NCBI GenBank assembly: GCA_026386805.1
Contig: JAPLMX010000206.1
Coordinates: 1-64,000 of the forward strand
Direction: 5' to 3'
DNA from: Phycisphaerae bacterium
Lineage (GTDB): Bacteria; Planctomycetota; Phycisphaerae; Sedimentisphaerales; Anaerobacaceae
Length of the DNA stretch: 64,000 bases
The notes beneath the pieces were generated by a model. It searched no databases and was not told the origin of the DNA. It saw only the letters and a list, made by a program, of their open reading frames with translations. A program made the position numbers and the translations under genes. Positions 51,018 to 59,389 of the stretch are shown piece after piece. Position 1 is the stretch's first letter. The number at the start of each line of letters is the position of its first letter.

Positions 51018-52976
51018 TTACCAGAAGATGAAATTCAGGACCACGCAGGCCGCCAGCAGGATGACGCCGAGCACGGCGGGACGCAACAGCCACATCTCCC
51101 CCTCGTCCTTGATTTTCGGCGTCATCGAATAAACCAGACCTTTGAGCTCCTCGTTGGTCTTGGTCCGTCGCGTGGCCAACGAGATACCGGTGGTCAGTAC
51201 GAAGCAGGAGATGAACGCGAAGGTGGCCAGCCAGAAGTTCTGGGCCATCTCGCTGGGGAAGGTATGGGCCAGGGCGATATACCCGCCCTTGGCGCCCGGC
51301 AGGTTGCCGCTGGCAATTGTCAGAGCGTGGAAGATCCCTGATGTGGCCGTACCGCCGAGTAGGCCGAGGAAGGCCCCTGTGCCCGTCGTTCTTGCCCAGA
51401 ACATGCCCAATAGGAAGGTCGCGAACAGCGGAGCATTCACGAAACCGAACACCAGTTGGATGACATCCATTGCGTTGTCGTAGTTGCGCGCAAAGTAGGC
51501 ACAGGCAATGCTCAGCAGAATGCCCACAACCGTGATCGCCCGGCCCATCCAGAGGTAGTGGTCGTCGCTCTTGTTGCGGGCGAAGTAGGCCTGATACAGG
51601 TCGTAGGTCCAGACCGTGTTGAAGGCCGTAACGTTGCCGGCCATGCCGGACATGAACGAAGCCAGTAGCGCCGTAAGAGCCAGTCCTAACAGCCCGGAAG
51701 GACAATACTTCGTGACCAAGGACAGGATGACACCGTCATAATCGTTTCCGGCGACGGCATCCTGAAGACGGCTCCTTATCAATTCCTTTGACAAGGGCTG
51801 CGACGTACTCTCGGTGATGATTGCGGCGATCTTGTCCCGCTTAAGCTTCAGGTCACCACTGTCTTTTCGTCCGATAGCCTTGTTGACTTGCTGCAAAGCC
51901 TCGTCTGGACCGAGGCGCAGCAAGCTTGCCTCTTGAATGGCGGGAATGGCTTTGGCGTAGGTTTTTTCACTGATGATTTTCGGGGGCAGCCGGTAGCCGT
52001 CCTTGCCCCCTGAGGCCAGCGCCACGGCGAGCATGCCCGGCAGGATCACCAGAGCCGGGAACAGCATCTTGGGCAGCGCCGCGATCAGGGGCGTCCGGCG
52101 GGCGGCGGACATGTTCTTGGCCGCCATGGCCCGCTGCACCACCAAGAAGTTCGTGCACCAGTAGCCGAAGGAGAGCACGAAGCCCAGCCCGAATACCATC
52201 GCGAACACATCCACGCCCATCGGGTTGTTGGTGGGGCCGCCCAGCAGGGGCTTCCACGCACTCGTCCACGCGTCCGGGGCGAAAGACTTGCTGTTCAGGG
52301 CCAGGGCCGCCGGGTCGTGGGCGACTTGGCTGAGCTTGCCGGTCAGGGCGGTCCAGCCGCCCACGTCCTTGAAACCGAGGTAAACGACCGGGGCAAAGCC
52401 CAGGACGATCATGAAGAACTGCAACACCTCGGTGTAGATGGCCGAGGTCAGGCCTCCCTTGAGCACGTAGGCCAGCACGACCGCCGAGCAAATCCACAGG
52501 CTCAGGTTGTAGTCCCAGCCCAAGAGTTGATGAAGCAGCTTGGCCAGGGCGTTCATGGAGATGCCGGAGGCGAAGACCGTCATGATGGCAAAGGTGAGCG
52601 AGTTCAGGCAGCGGACGCGCTCGTCGAATCGCATCTTGAGGTATTCGGGCACCGAGCGGGCCTTGGAGCCGTAGTAGAACGGCATCATGAAGACCGCCAG
52701 GAAGATCATCGCGGGAATGGCGCCCACCCAATAGAAGTGACTGGTGGCGATGCCGTACTTGGCGCCGCTGGCCGCCATGCCCACCAGTTCGAGGGCGCCA
52801 AGATTGGCGGAAAGGAACGCCAGGCCCGTCACCCAGGCGGGAATGCTGCGGCCGGACGTGAGGAAATCGGACGATGTCTTCATGTACCGCCGCAGCGTCC
52901 ATCCGATGCCTATGACGAAGGCCACATAGATGAGCATGATGGCATAGTCAATGGTCCCCAACTGGATCGCTGTCAT
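51018..52976 (-). CDS. Sodium:solute symporter (SSS/SGLT family)
   Basis: A 652-residue inner-membrane carrier with 13-14 hydrophobic helices. DYAIMLIYVAFVIGIGWTLRR is the first helix; FLTSGRSIPAWVTGLAFLSANLGALE and GGLTSAIYTEVLQFFMIVLG are hallmark segments that contribute to the sodium and substrate sites. A hydrophilic loop of about 100 residues (after SGGKDGYRLPPKI, before LLGLALTALLASFMSGMAG) is larger than in most members. The solute is unknown; the GH28-like gene nearby suggests a sugar or uronate. The small membrane protein gene follows it directly. Confidence 0.9.
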   Translation of the reverse strand: MTAIQLGTIDYAIMLIYVAFVIGIGWTLRRYMKTSSDFLTSGRSIPAWVTGLAFLSANLGALELVGMAASGAKYGIATSHFYWVGAIPAMIFLAVFMMPFYYGSKARSVPEYLKMRFDERVRCLNSLTFAIMTVFASGISMNALAKLLHQLLGWDYNLSLWICSAVVLAYVLKGGLTSAIYTEVLQFFMIVLGFAPVVYLGFKDVGGWTALTGKLSQVAHDPAALALNSKSFAPDAWTSAWKPLLGGPTNNPMGVDVFAMVFGLGFVLSFGYWCTNFLVVQRAMAAKNMSAARRTPLIAALPKMLFPALVILPGMLAVALASGGKDGYRLPPKIISEKTYAKAIPAIQEASLLRLGPDEALQQVNKAIGRKDSGDLKLKRDKIAAIITESTSQPLSKELIRSRLQDAVAGNDYDGVILSLVTKYCPSGLLGLALTALLASFMSGMAGNVTAFNTVWTYDLYQAYFARNKSDDHYLWMGRAITVVGILLSIACAYFARNYDNAMDVIQLVFGFVNAPLFATFLLGMFWARTTGTGAFLGLLGGTATSGIFHALTIASGNLPGAKGGYIALAHTFPSEMAQNFWLATFAFISCFVLTTGISLATRRTKTNEELKGLVYSMTPKIKDEGEMWLLRPAVLGVILLAACVVLNFIFW

Positions 52977-53172
52977 ACTCTCTGTCTCCTAAACCAAGTG
53001 GATCGAGCAGACCTTTTCCTTGCGTGTCACTATGACTCTGCAGGACACGCAAGCGGGGCATTATAGTCACACGGTAAGCCGACCCGCAACAAAATCCTAC
53101 CCCTTCCCACCTCCGCGGGAATGACAAGAACGCAGAACCAGCCTTGGGCGTGCTTCACTGGGTTAGAAGCCC

Positions 53173-54042
53173 TCATGAGGATTGGCCGGTTCTCTTGAAC
53201 GCCTCGGGCAGGAAGTCGATGAGGTCTGTCGCGATGAGGCTGACTTGTCCCAGGCCAGCGGCGGCGAGGTCGCCGGCCAAACCGTGGATGTAGACGCCCA
53301 GGACGGTCGCGTCGAAACTGCTCAGACCCTGGCCCATCAGAGCCGCCGTGACGCCGGTCAGGACGTCGCCCGCACCGGCGGTGCCCATGCCCGGATTGCC
53401 GGTCGTGTTGACGTAGACCCGCTGGCCGTCCGTGACCACGGTGCCCGCACCCTTAAGGGCTACGGTGGCTTGGGTAATCTGGGATGCCTGCGTGGCCGTC
53501 TGTTGGCGATCTTGGGGCATCTCTTCGCGAGAGAGGCCCGACCACAGCCGTTTCATCTCGCCGGGGTGCGGCGTCAAGACCAAGTCTGCCCTACGCTTTT
53601 TGGGCCAGCCGGGGAGCCTGCAGAGGTTGTTGAGGCCGTCGCCGTCAATGAGCAGTCGCAGACCGTTCTGCTGCAACAGGGTCTCGATAACGGAGCGCAG
53701 GCCGGTACTTTGACCCATCCCCGGACCGATAGCCACGACGTCGTTGTCCTGGGCCGCGTTCAGGATGACATTGATGGCTTTCGAGGAGATCCGCCCGGCA
53801 TTGTCTTCGGGCAGAGGGAGTGTCGTGTAGGAGGGTTCCAGGGCGGCGACGATGGGCAGGGCGCTCTTGGCCGTCGCGACCCGCACCAGTCCCGCCCCGG
53901 CCCGCAACGCCGCCCGGCCGACCAGAGCGGCGGCTCCCGTCATCCCGATACTGCCGGCGACTACCAAGACCCGGCCGAACGTCCCTTTGTGCCCCTGGAC
54001 CGGCCTCGGCGGGAGCTTCGGCACCTCGCGCACGATCTCCAT
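53173..54042 (-). CDS. nnrD: ADP-dependent NAD(P)H-hydrate dehydratase
   Basis: Repairs damaged NAD(P)H hydrates using ADP. The 289-residue ribokinase-like protein has KGTFGRVLVVAGS, GAALVGRAALRAGAGLV, AIGPGMGQ, LIDGDGLN, LTPHPGEMKRL and GNPGMGTAGAGDVLTG. The NnrE epimerase domain often fused to it is absent here. It follows larB after 3 bp, in a larB-nnrD pair. Confidence 0.93.
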   Translation of the reverse strand: MEIVREVPKLPPRPVQGHKGTFGRVLVVAGSIGMTGAAALVGRAALRAGAGLVRVATAKSALPIVAALEPSYTTLPLPEDNAGRISSKAINVILNAAQDNDVVAIGPGMGQSTGLRSVIETLLQQNGLRLLIDGDGLNNLCRLPGWPKKRRADLVLTPHPGEMKRLWSGLSREEMPQDRQQTATQASQITQATVALKGAGTVVTDGQRVYVNTTGNPGMGTAGAGDVLTGVTAALMGQGLSSFDATVLGVYIHGLAGDLAAAGLGQVSLIATDLIDFLPEAFKRTGQSS

Positions 54043-54045
54043 ATC

Positions 54046-54798
54046 TCACCCCGTTCCATCGATCTTCCTGTTGATCATTGTGGCGGTGACGGCCGCGGAA
54101 AAGCCGTTGTCGATGTTGACCACCGTAATGCCGGAGGCGCAGCTATTGAGCATGGTCAGCAGGGCGGACATGCCCTGGAAACTGGTGCCATACCCGACGC
54201 TGGTCGGCACGCCGATCACCGGACAGCTCACCAGCCCGCCCAGCACGCTCGCCAGCGCGCCCTCCATGCCCGCCACGACAATGATGACGTTGGCCTGCTG
54301 CAGCTTGGGCAGACAGCCGAAGAGCCGGTGCAGCCCGGCCACGCCCACGTCGCACGTCAGTTCCGTCCGCTGGCCCATGATTTCGGCCGTGACCTTGGCC
54401 TCCATCGCCACGGGCATATCCGCGGTCCCGGCCGTCACGATGGGCAGAACGCTCTTCGAGGGCGGCAACTCTTGCTGCTCCAGGACGATCGCACGGGCCT
54501 GCTCTTCGTACTGGGCTTTCGGGAACTTGCCCGTCTTGGCCAAGGCTTCGAAGACCTCCGGCTGGGCCCGCGTCGCCAGGACGTTATTGCCCCTCGACGC
54601 CAGCGATTCGAAGATGCGGATGATCTGCTCGGTCGTCTTGCCGGGGCAGAAGATGACCTCGGGAAACCCCCGGCGCAGTTGACGATGGTGGTCCACCCGG
54701 GCGAATCCCAGGTCCTCAAACGGCAGATGGCGCAGCTTCTCCATCGCCTGGTCGATCTCGACTTGGCCGCTTTTGACCTGCTCCAACAACTGTTTCAA
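54046..54798 (-). CDS. larB: Nickel-pincer cofactor biosynthesis protein LarB
   Basis: LarB carboxylates and hydrolyses nicotinic acid adenine dinucleotide, the first step to the nickel-pincer cofactor of lactate racemase. The 250-residue protein has LARVDHHR-type FARVDHHRQLRRGFPEVIFC near the N-terminus and a PurE-like C-terminus (TAGTADMPVAMEA, VVAGMEGALASVLGGL, PTSVGYGTSFQGMSALLTML). larA, larC and larE are not in the window, so the cofactor user is unknown. Linkage to nnrD, another nicotinamide-nucleotide gene, is notable. Confidence 0.92.
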   Translation of the reverse strand: MKQLLEQVKSGQVEIDQAMEKLRHLPFEDLGFARVDHHRQLRRGFPEVIFCPGKTTEQIIRIFESLASRGNNVLATRAQPEVFEALAKTGKFPKAQYEEQARAIVLEQQELPPSKSVLPIVTAGTADMPVAMEAKVTAEIMGQRTELTCDVGVAGLHRLFGCLPKLQQANVIIVVAGMEGALASVLGGLVSCPVIGVPTSVGYGTSFQGMSALLTMLNSCASGITVVNIDNGFSAAVTATMINRKIDGTG

Positions 54799-54863
54799 TT
54801 GTTCCGGTTGAATATCCCGTCTCCTTCAACCAATCATGTGGCACCGGGTTTGGGGGTGTTCTT

Positions 54864-54883
54864 CCCAGCCGGGGGCGGCTGGG
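54864..54883. repeat. CCCAGCCG / CGGCTGGG hairpin
   Basis: An 8-bp perfect stem with a GGGG loop between tsaD and larB, followed by GCTACATG. It lacks a T run, so it is more likely a dispersed stem-loop than a terminator. Confidence 0.5.
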
Positions 54884-54892
54884 CTACATGAA

Positions 54893-55930
54893 TCAGCCAT
54901 TTGAGCTCGGCTCCAAAGTCAGCGGTGCGAACAACCCAGCCTTGTACTTATGATACGCCAGTGAAGCTACCATCACGGCATTGTCCGTGCAATAGTGTTT
55001 CGGTGCGACCAGGAGACGCCGCGGCGGCTTGCTCTTGTCGCACATCTTCTGCATCGCTTCGCGCAGGGTGCCGTTGGCGGCTACGCCGCCGCCCAGAAGC
55101 ACGGTCTTGGCGCCGATCTTGTCGGCCGCGCGCTTGGTCTTTTTGATCAGCACGTCGATCACCGCCGCCTGGAACGAGGCGGCGATATCGGCGATCTGTT
55201 GCTCGCTCATCGAGCCGACCCGGTCCTGGCCCTGCATGTCCTGCCCCCGGCAGTAGTAAAGCACGGCGGTCTTGAGGCCACTGAAGGAGAAATCCAGCGA
55301 GTCCCGGCCCAGCATCGAACGCGGGAAGCTGATTGCCTTCGGATTGCCCTGCTTGCCGAGCCGCTCGATATTCGGCCCGCCGGGGTAGGGGAGATTGAGG
55401 ATCGTGGCCACCTTGTCAAACGCCTCACCGGCGGCATCGTCAATCGTCGTACCCAGCAACCGCAACTCCAGCGGCGAATCCGCTTCATAGAGGCAGGTGT
55501 GCCCTCCCGAGACGATGAGCGCCACCGCCGGCAGTTCCAGTTTCTCCTCGCCCAGCAGTGCCGACTGCAAATGGGCGTGCAGGTGATTGACGGCAATCAG
55601 CGGCTTACCCCACATGAAGCTCAGCGTTTTGGCGGCGGTTACCCCCACGACTAAGGCAATGGTCAATCCCGGCTGATTCGCCACGGCCACGGCGTCGATC
55701 TGGTCTTGGCCGACGCCGGCCTGCTCCAGCGCCTCGGTAATGACGGGGTAGATCTTCTCGATATGCGCCCGCGAGGCGATCTCCGGCACGACGCCGCCGT
55801 ACTTCTCGTGCAGCTTGGTCTGCGAGGCCACGACGGACGACTTGACCGTGCGTCCATCGGCGACAATCGCCGCCGCCGTCTCGTCGCAACTCGTCTCAAT
55901 GCCCAGAATATTGACTTGTTTCTGCTCCAT
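54893..55930 (-). CDS. tsaD: tRNA N6-adenosine threonylcarbamoyltransferase TsaD
   Basis: Transfers threonylcarbamoyl to A37 of tRNA, with TsaB as partner (27380-28243). The 345-residue protein begins ILGIETSCDETAAAIV and has the metal ligands H116 and H120 (NHLHAH), VSGGHTCLY, DDAAGEAFDKVA, PGGPNIERL and GGGVAANGTLR. ATG 55930 is used because the family starts with the ILGIETS strand; an upstream TTG at 55966 adds 12 residues without support. Confidence 0.97.
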   Translation of the reverse strand: MEQKQVNILGIETSCDETAAAIVADGRTVKSSVVASQTKLHEKYGGVVPEIASRAHIEKIYPVITEALEQAGVGQDQIDAVAVANQPGLTIALVVGVTAAKTLSFMWGKPLIAVNHLHAHLQSALLGEEKLELPAVALIVSGGHTCLYEADSPLELRLLGTTIDDAAGEAFDKVATILNLPYPGGPNIERLGKQGNPKAISFPRSMLGRDSLDFSFSGLKTAVLYYCRGQDMQGQDRVGSMSEQQIADIAASFQAAVIDVLIKKTKRAADKIGAKTVLLGGGVAANGTLREAMQKMCDKSKPPRRLLVAPKHYCTDNAVMVASLAYHKYKAGLFAPLTLEPSSNG

Positions 55931-55975
55931 TATCGCGATTTTAGCCCCGTCCGGCGGTTCTGTCAAATCCGACCT

Positions 55976-56055
55976 GTTTGTAGTGACGCCGCAAGGCGTT
56001 CAGTAGCATGGGCAGGATGCCCATGCTACTATGCCCTTGCGGGCACACTACGAAC
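55976..56055. repeat. GTTTGTAGTG...CACTACGAAC element, 80-bp copy (inner arms swapped)
   Basis: The ends are as at 3642-3698, but the inner arms are in the opposite order. ACGCCGCAAGGCGT comes first and TGCCCTTGCGGGCA last, with the hairpin TAGCATGGGCAGGATGCCCA between them. It adjoins the radical SAM gene and gives that frame a spurious upstream extension. Confidence 0.78.
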
Positions 56056-56100
56056 GGGGTGGGCTTGAAGAACGACCTGCTGCCGGGTAGGATGTTGCTC

Positions 56101-57537
56101 ATGCTAACCCTGATCAATACGAACCGCATGGTGCCGGCCATCGGGCCGATTGGACTGGAGTATGTGGCGGAAGTGGCGGCCGGCGCCGGAATTGAAGTGA
56201 ACATCCTCGATCTCGCCTTGAGCAACGATCCCGATGAATCGCTCCGCCGGCATCTGGCCGGACACAGCCCGACGCTCATTGGGCTTTCCTTCCGGAACGT
56301 GGACGATTGCTTCTGGCCCAGTGCCCAGTGGTTTGTGCCGGGACTGGCCGAGTTGGTGCGGAAGATACACGGACTCAGCGAGGCGCCCATCGTCCTGGGC
56401 GGCGTCGGGTTTTCGGTCTTCGCGCAGCAGATCGTGGAGTATACGGGCGCCGATTTCGGCATTCGCGGCGACGGTGAGCAGGCCACGGTTTCTCTGCATC
56501 GGCAATTGCAGGGCGGCCGGCAATTCGACAAAGTGGAGGGCTTGGTCTGGCGCTGTGACGGGAAGGTCCGCAGCAACAAGCCCGCCTGGCCCGCCGAGAT
56601 TTCACTGCCGGCCCGCCGCGAGATGATCGACAATCGCCGCTATTTCGCCTTGGGTGGGCAGTGCGGCTTCGAGACCAAGCGGGGCTGTAACCGCCGCTGT
56701 TTATACTGCGCCGACCCGCTCTCGAAGGGGCCTGTGCCCCGGTCGCGCAAGCCCGCCGAGATCGCCGACGAGATCGAGTCACTGCTGGCCCAGGGGATCG
56801 ACGTGCTGCACACCTGCGACGCCGAGTTCAACGTGCCCCGGCACCACGCGATGGCCGTCTGCGCGGAGTTGATCCGCCGCTCGCTCGGCGAGAAGGTCCG
56901 CTGGTATGCGTATCTGGCGGTCATGCCGTTCGATGCCGAGTTGGCGGCGACAATGCGCAGGGCCGGCTGCGTCGGCATCAATTTCACGGGCGATTCCGCC
57001 AGCGAAAAGATGCTCGTCACCTATCGCCAGGCGCACTGTCGCGAGGATTTGGCCCGAGCGGTTCGCCTGTGCCGCCAGAACGATATGAAGGTGATGATCG
57101 ACCTGCTGCTGGGCGGTCCCGGCGAGACTCCGCAGACTGCCGCCGAGACGATCAGCTTCGTCAAGAGCATTGCGCCCGACTGCGCGGGGGCCTCGCTCGG
57201 CATCCGCGTCTATCCCGGCACCGGCATGGTGAACGCCCTGAACCGGGAAGGGCCGCTCGATGCCCATCCGGGCCTGCGTCGCAAGTACGCCGGGCCGATC
57301 GACCTGTTCCAGCCGACGTTCTACCTCTCGCCGGCCCTTGGTCCCGAGCCCGCCCGGCTCATCAAGGACCTCATCGCCGGTGACAGGCGGTTCTTCGAGC
57401 CGATGGCCGAGCAGCCCGATGCCGAGGCGACCGACCACAACTACAATGACAACACCGAACTCGTCGACGCCATCCGCCAGGGCGCCCGAGGCGCTTATTG
57501 GGACATCCTCCGCGGGCTTCGTAATACCGAACGCTGA
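56101..57537 (+). CDS. Cobalamin-binding-domain radical SAM protein
   Basis: A 478-residue enzyme. The N-terminal 150 residues look like a B12-binding Rossmann fold (PIGLEYVAEVAAGAGIEVNILDL, APIVLGGVGFSVF). The radical SAM domain has the cluster motif C196-x3-C200-x2-C203 (KRGCNRRCLYCAD) and a GGPGETPQTAAETI segment. Such B12-radical SAM enzymes perform methylations or rearrangements; the substrate is unknown. The ATG at 56101 is preferred. GGTAGG lies 9-10 bases upstream, and the longer frame from 56008 translates a repeat. No pathway genes adjoin it. Confidence 0.85.
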   Translation: MLTLINTNRMVPAIGPIGLEYVAEVAAGAGIEVNILDLALSNDPDESLRRHLAGHSPTLIGLSFRNVDDCFWPSAQWFVPGLAELVRKIHGLSEAPIVLGGVGFSVFAQQIVEYTGADFGIRGDGEQATVSLHRQLQGGRQFDKVEGLVWRCDGKVRSNKPAWPAEISLPARREMIDNRRYFALGGQCGFETKRGCNRRCLYCADPLSKGPVPRSRKPAEIADEIESLLAQGIDVLHTCDAEFNVPRHHAMAVCAELIRRSLGEKVRWYAYLAVMPFDAELAATMRRAGCVGINFTGDSASEKMLVTYRQAHCREDLARAVRLCRQNDMKVMIDLLLGGPGETPQTAAETISFVKSIAPDCAGASLGIRVYPGTGMVNALNREGPLDAHPGLRRKYAGPIDLFQPTFYLSPALGPEPARLIKDLIAGDRRFFEPMAEQPDAEATDHNYNDNTELVDAIRQGARGAYWDILRGLRNTER

Positions 57538-57973
57538 CGACTCGTACCTGTCCTGAAGGGTGGGTGAGAAGCCAACCTTCTCCGGGTGGCAGCGTCAAAG
57601 ACTTCCGACCGGCCCTAGGCGGAAGGCTTCGCCCCGGATTCGACGGCGGCCTCCGGCATCCTTCCCAAAGAGCTGGCTTCGTCCGCCGATGGGCGGTCTG
57701 AACTCTTTCCGCCCATGAACCGACGTAACCCCGCGCCCAGACGGATGGCCCGAGGCTACGGATCGCGCGGCGGGACCAGAGGCAGCGATTCCCCCCTGAA
57801 CCGCCTCTTCTCTTCGCCTGGGGCAGTACGCGAAAACCGGATGAGCCATAGAATTTCGGTTTGTCCGGCCGGGTGGCTCGGGTACAATAGTTGTGCATAG
57901 TCCGGCACAGGCCGGGGGACCGGACCCATTAGGACAATGCACCGAGGGCGTCAATTTCCGGGAGTGGGTAGCC
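57538..57973. other. Intergenic region with structured repeat, upstream of the pseudopilin gene
   Basis: No gene is supported in 436 bp. It holds a GACGCTGCCACCCGGAGA-type repeat (minus strand, about 57583-57603, also at about 35400), GC-rich stems, and the third copy of the GGTTCATGG element (57691-57812). A TACAATAGT box (about 57889) could serve as a -10 for the pseudopilin gene. Confidence 0.5.
57691..57812 (-). repeat. GGTTCAG...GGTTCATGG structured element, copy 3
   Basis: GGCGGTTCAGGGGGG at one end (57792-57806, minus strand) and GGTTCATGGGCGG at the other. The stem is GGGCGG (57691-57696) / CCGCCC (57709-57714) with a 12-base loop. The C-to-G change relative to copies 1 and 2 is matched on the other arm. 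Confidence 0.65.
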
Positions 57974-58771
57974 ATGCGAACCAAAAGAGCTTTCACGCTG
58001 ATCGAACTGCTGGTCGTCATTGCCGTCATTGCCTTGTTGCTGGCGATTCTGCTGCCCGCTTTGGGCCGGGCGCGAGATATGGGCCAGCGGATGGTCTGTA
58101 GCAACCACCTGCGGAACATGGGTATGGCCACCGTCCTTTACGCCGACGATTGCGACGGCTGGTACGTGCCGATCATCTATCGCCCAAAGGGCGCCGGTAG
58201 CCAGGAACAGGTCGGCTGGCCCAACAACCAACTCTTTCGAAAACTGTTGGGATACAAGGATAAGGAAGGCACGGGGGACAGCGGTTGGAACGCCCCCAAA
58301 GAGTTCCTCTGCCCGAGCGACCGGATCTCGAAAATGGAAATTGCGGATCGGCTCTACCCCAACTACATCAGCTACGCGGCCAATATCACGGATTGGTACT
58401 ACACGAATTGGTATGATTTCGGCTACGCCGGCCACAAGAACACGAGCGTGCCCCAGCCCGCCATGAGAGCCTTCTTCGGCGAGAGCAACGATTGGTGGAT
58501 GTGGTGGAAGGGGGCGAATTACGAGAAAGGCTGGGACGTTCTCAACCAAGACACCATCATGCCGTACAAGGATGTCGGCTGTGACGGCCCCACCCTGTAC
58601 CGCCATGGCGAGGGCGCCAATTTCGCCTTCTACGACGGCCACATGGAGCACATGAAGAAGGACAAAGTCTGGAACATCGATGACTGGGGCGGCGGTCGAC
58701 CCGGCATGTGGTCCACCTTCACCCACTGGCCGCCCACCGCCGACGAACAAAGACACCTGCCGCACCCGTGA
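57974..58771 (+). CDS. Type II secretion-like pseudopilin (H-X9-DG family)
   Basis: A 265-residue protein with a class III signal at residues 4-26: RAFTLIELLVVIAVIALLLA. The residue before the Phe is Ala, where prepilin peptidase sites normally have Gly. LLPALGRARDMGQRMVCSNHLRNMG is the usual continuation in planctomycetes. Near the C-terminus YRHGEGANFAFYDGH is the H-X9-DG signature. These proteins are very numerous in planctomycetes; role and partners are largely unknown. AGTGGGTAG lies upstream of the ATG. A longer frame from 57893 is not supported. Confidence 0.92.
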   Translation: MRTKRAFTLIELLVVIAVIALLLAILLPALGRARDMGQRMVCSNHLRNMGMATVLYADDCDGWYVPIIYRPKGAGSQEQVGWPNNQLFRKLLGYKDKEGTGDSGWNAPKEFLCPSDRISKMEIADRLYPNYISYAANITDWYYTNWYDFGYAGHKNTSVPQPAMRAFFGESNDWWMWWKGANYEKGWDVLNQDTIMPYKDVGCDGPTLYRHGEGANFAFYDGHMEHMKKDKVWNIDDWGGGRPGMWSTFTHWPPTADEQRHLPHP

Positions 58772-58853
58772 GCGGCCGCCGCCGGCCGGCTTTACGTTGA
58801 CGAAATCCGTGGGCTCAAACCGACGCGTTGATTTCGTTCTGCCTCGGATCGAC

Positions 58854-58884
58854 AAAGGGCCGTGAGTCAGGCTCACGGCCCTTT
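58854..58884. terminator. Bidirectional terminator hairpin
   Basis: AAAGGGCCGTGAG (58854-58866) and CTCACGGCCCTTT (58872-58884) form a perfect 13-bp stem with a 5-base loop. It lies between the convergent pseudopilin and minus-strand membrane-protein genes, with A and T at the stem base in either direction. Confidence 0.8.
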
Positions 58885-58928
58885 GCCGGGACCGGGGCAG
58901 CGGTACGACATCGGGTGTATCTCAGCAA

Positions 58929-59387
58929 TCATCTATCGCCCGCCCACGGTGTCCCGGTCCTGATTGGCTCCCCAACTGCAGCGGCAGCCTGCCGTTGTCT
59001 GCAATCGGTCTTTGACTCTCGATACCATCTCTTCCAGAATAGGCAAGCTGAGAGGGTGCCCAACGTATAGAACAAGATGTCCGCGTAGTCGGAGGTCGCG
59101 CGACCCTGGAAGAGGGGAGTGTACGGCAGCCAGTACTCAAATAGGAACGACCAGAGGATCAACGGGATCAGGATTTCGTAGGATTGGGGCGGAGCGTCAT
59201 TGGCCCGCAGGTGAAGGTGGCGCATGCCGTACAGCATGATCGGAACCCAGAACGGGATGCAGATCAGGTCGTTGAGATAGCATTGGCTGAACGCGTTGGG
59301 CAACCAAGGCTTGAACAGCCACCGATTCGCGAAGTACAAGGCGAGGCAGAAGACAAACAGCGGGTCTCGAAGGTACTTGTACATCAT
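58929..59387 (-). CDS. Small integral membrane protein of unknown function
   Basis: A 152-residue protein with four likely membrane helices (PLFVFCLALYFANRWLF, DLICIPFWVPIMLYGM, ILIPLILWSFLFEYWL, ILFYTLGTLSACLFW). NDLICIPFW is the most distinctive stretch. No named family was recognised. The ATG at 59387 lies 2 bases after the stop of the upstream gene (59390-60034), so translation is probably coupled; a longer frame to 59561 would overlap that gene deeply and is rejected. Confidence 0.75.
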   Translation of the reverse strand: MMYKYLRDPLFVFCLALYFANRWLFKPWLPNAFSQCYLNDLICIPFWVPIMLYGMRHLHLRANDAPPQSYEILIPLILWSFLFEYWLPYTPLFQGRATSDYADILFYTLGTLSACLFWKRWYRESKTDCRQRQAAAAVGEPIRTGTPWAGDR

Positions 59388-59389
59388 GA

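Noticed and set aside
56008-56100. Upstream extension of the radical SAM protein (and similar ones before 60034 and 60265)
   Set aside because: These N-termini (containing CPCGHTTN-like text) are translated stem-loop repeats; internal starts fit the families better.
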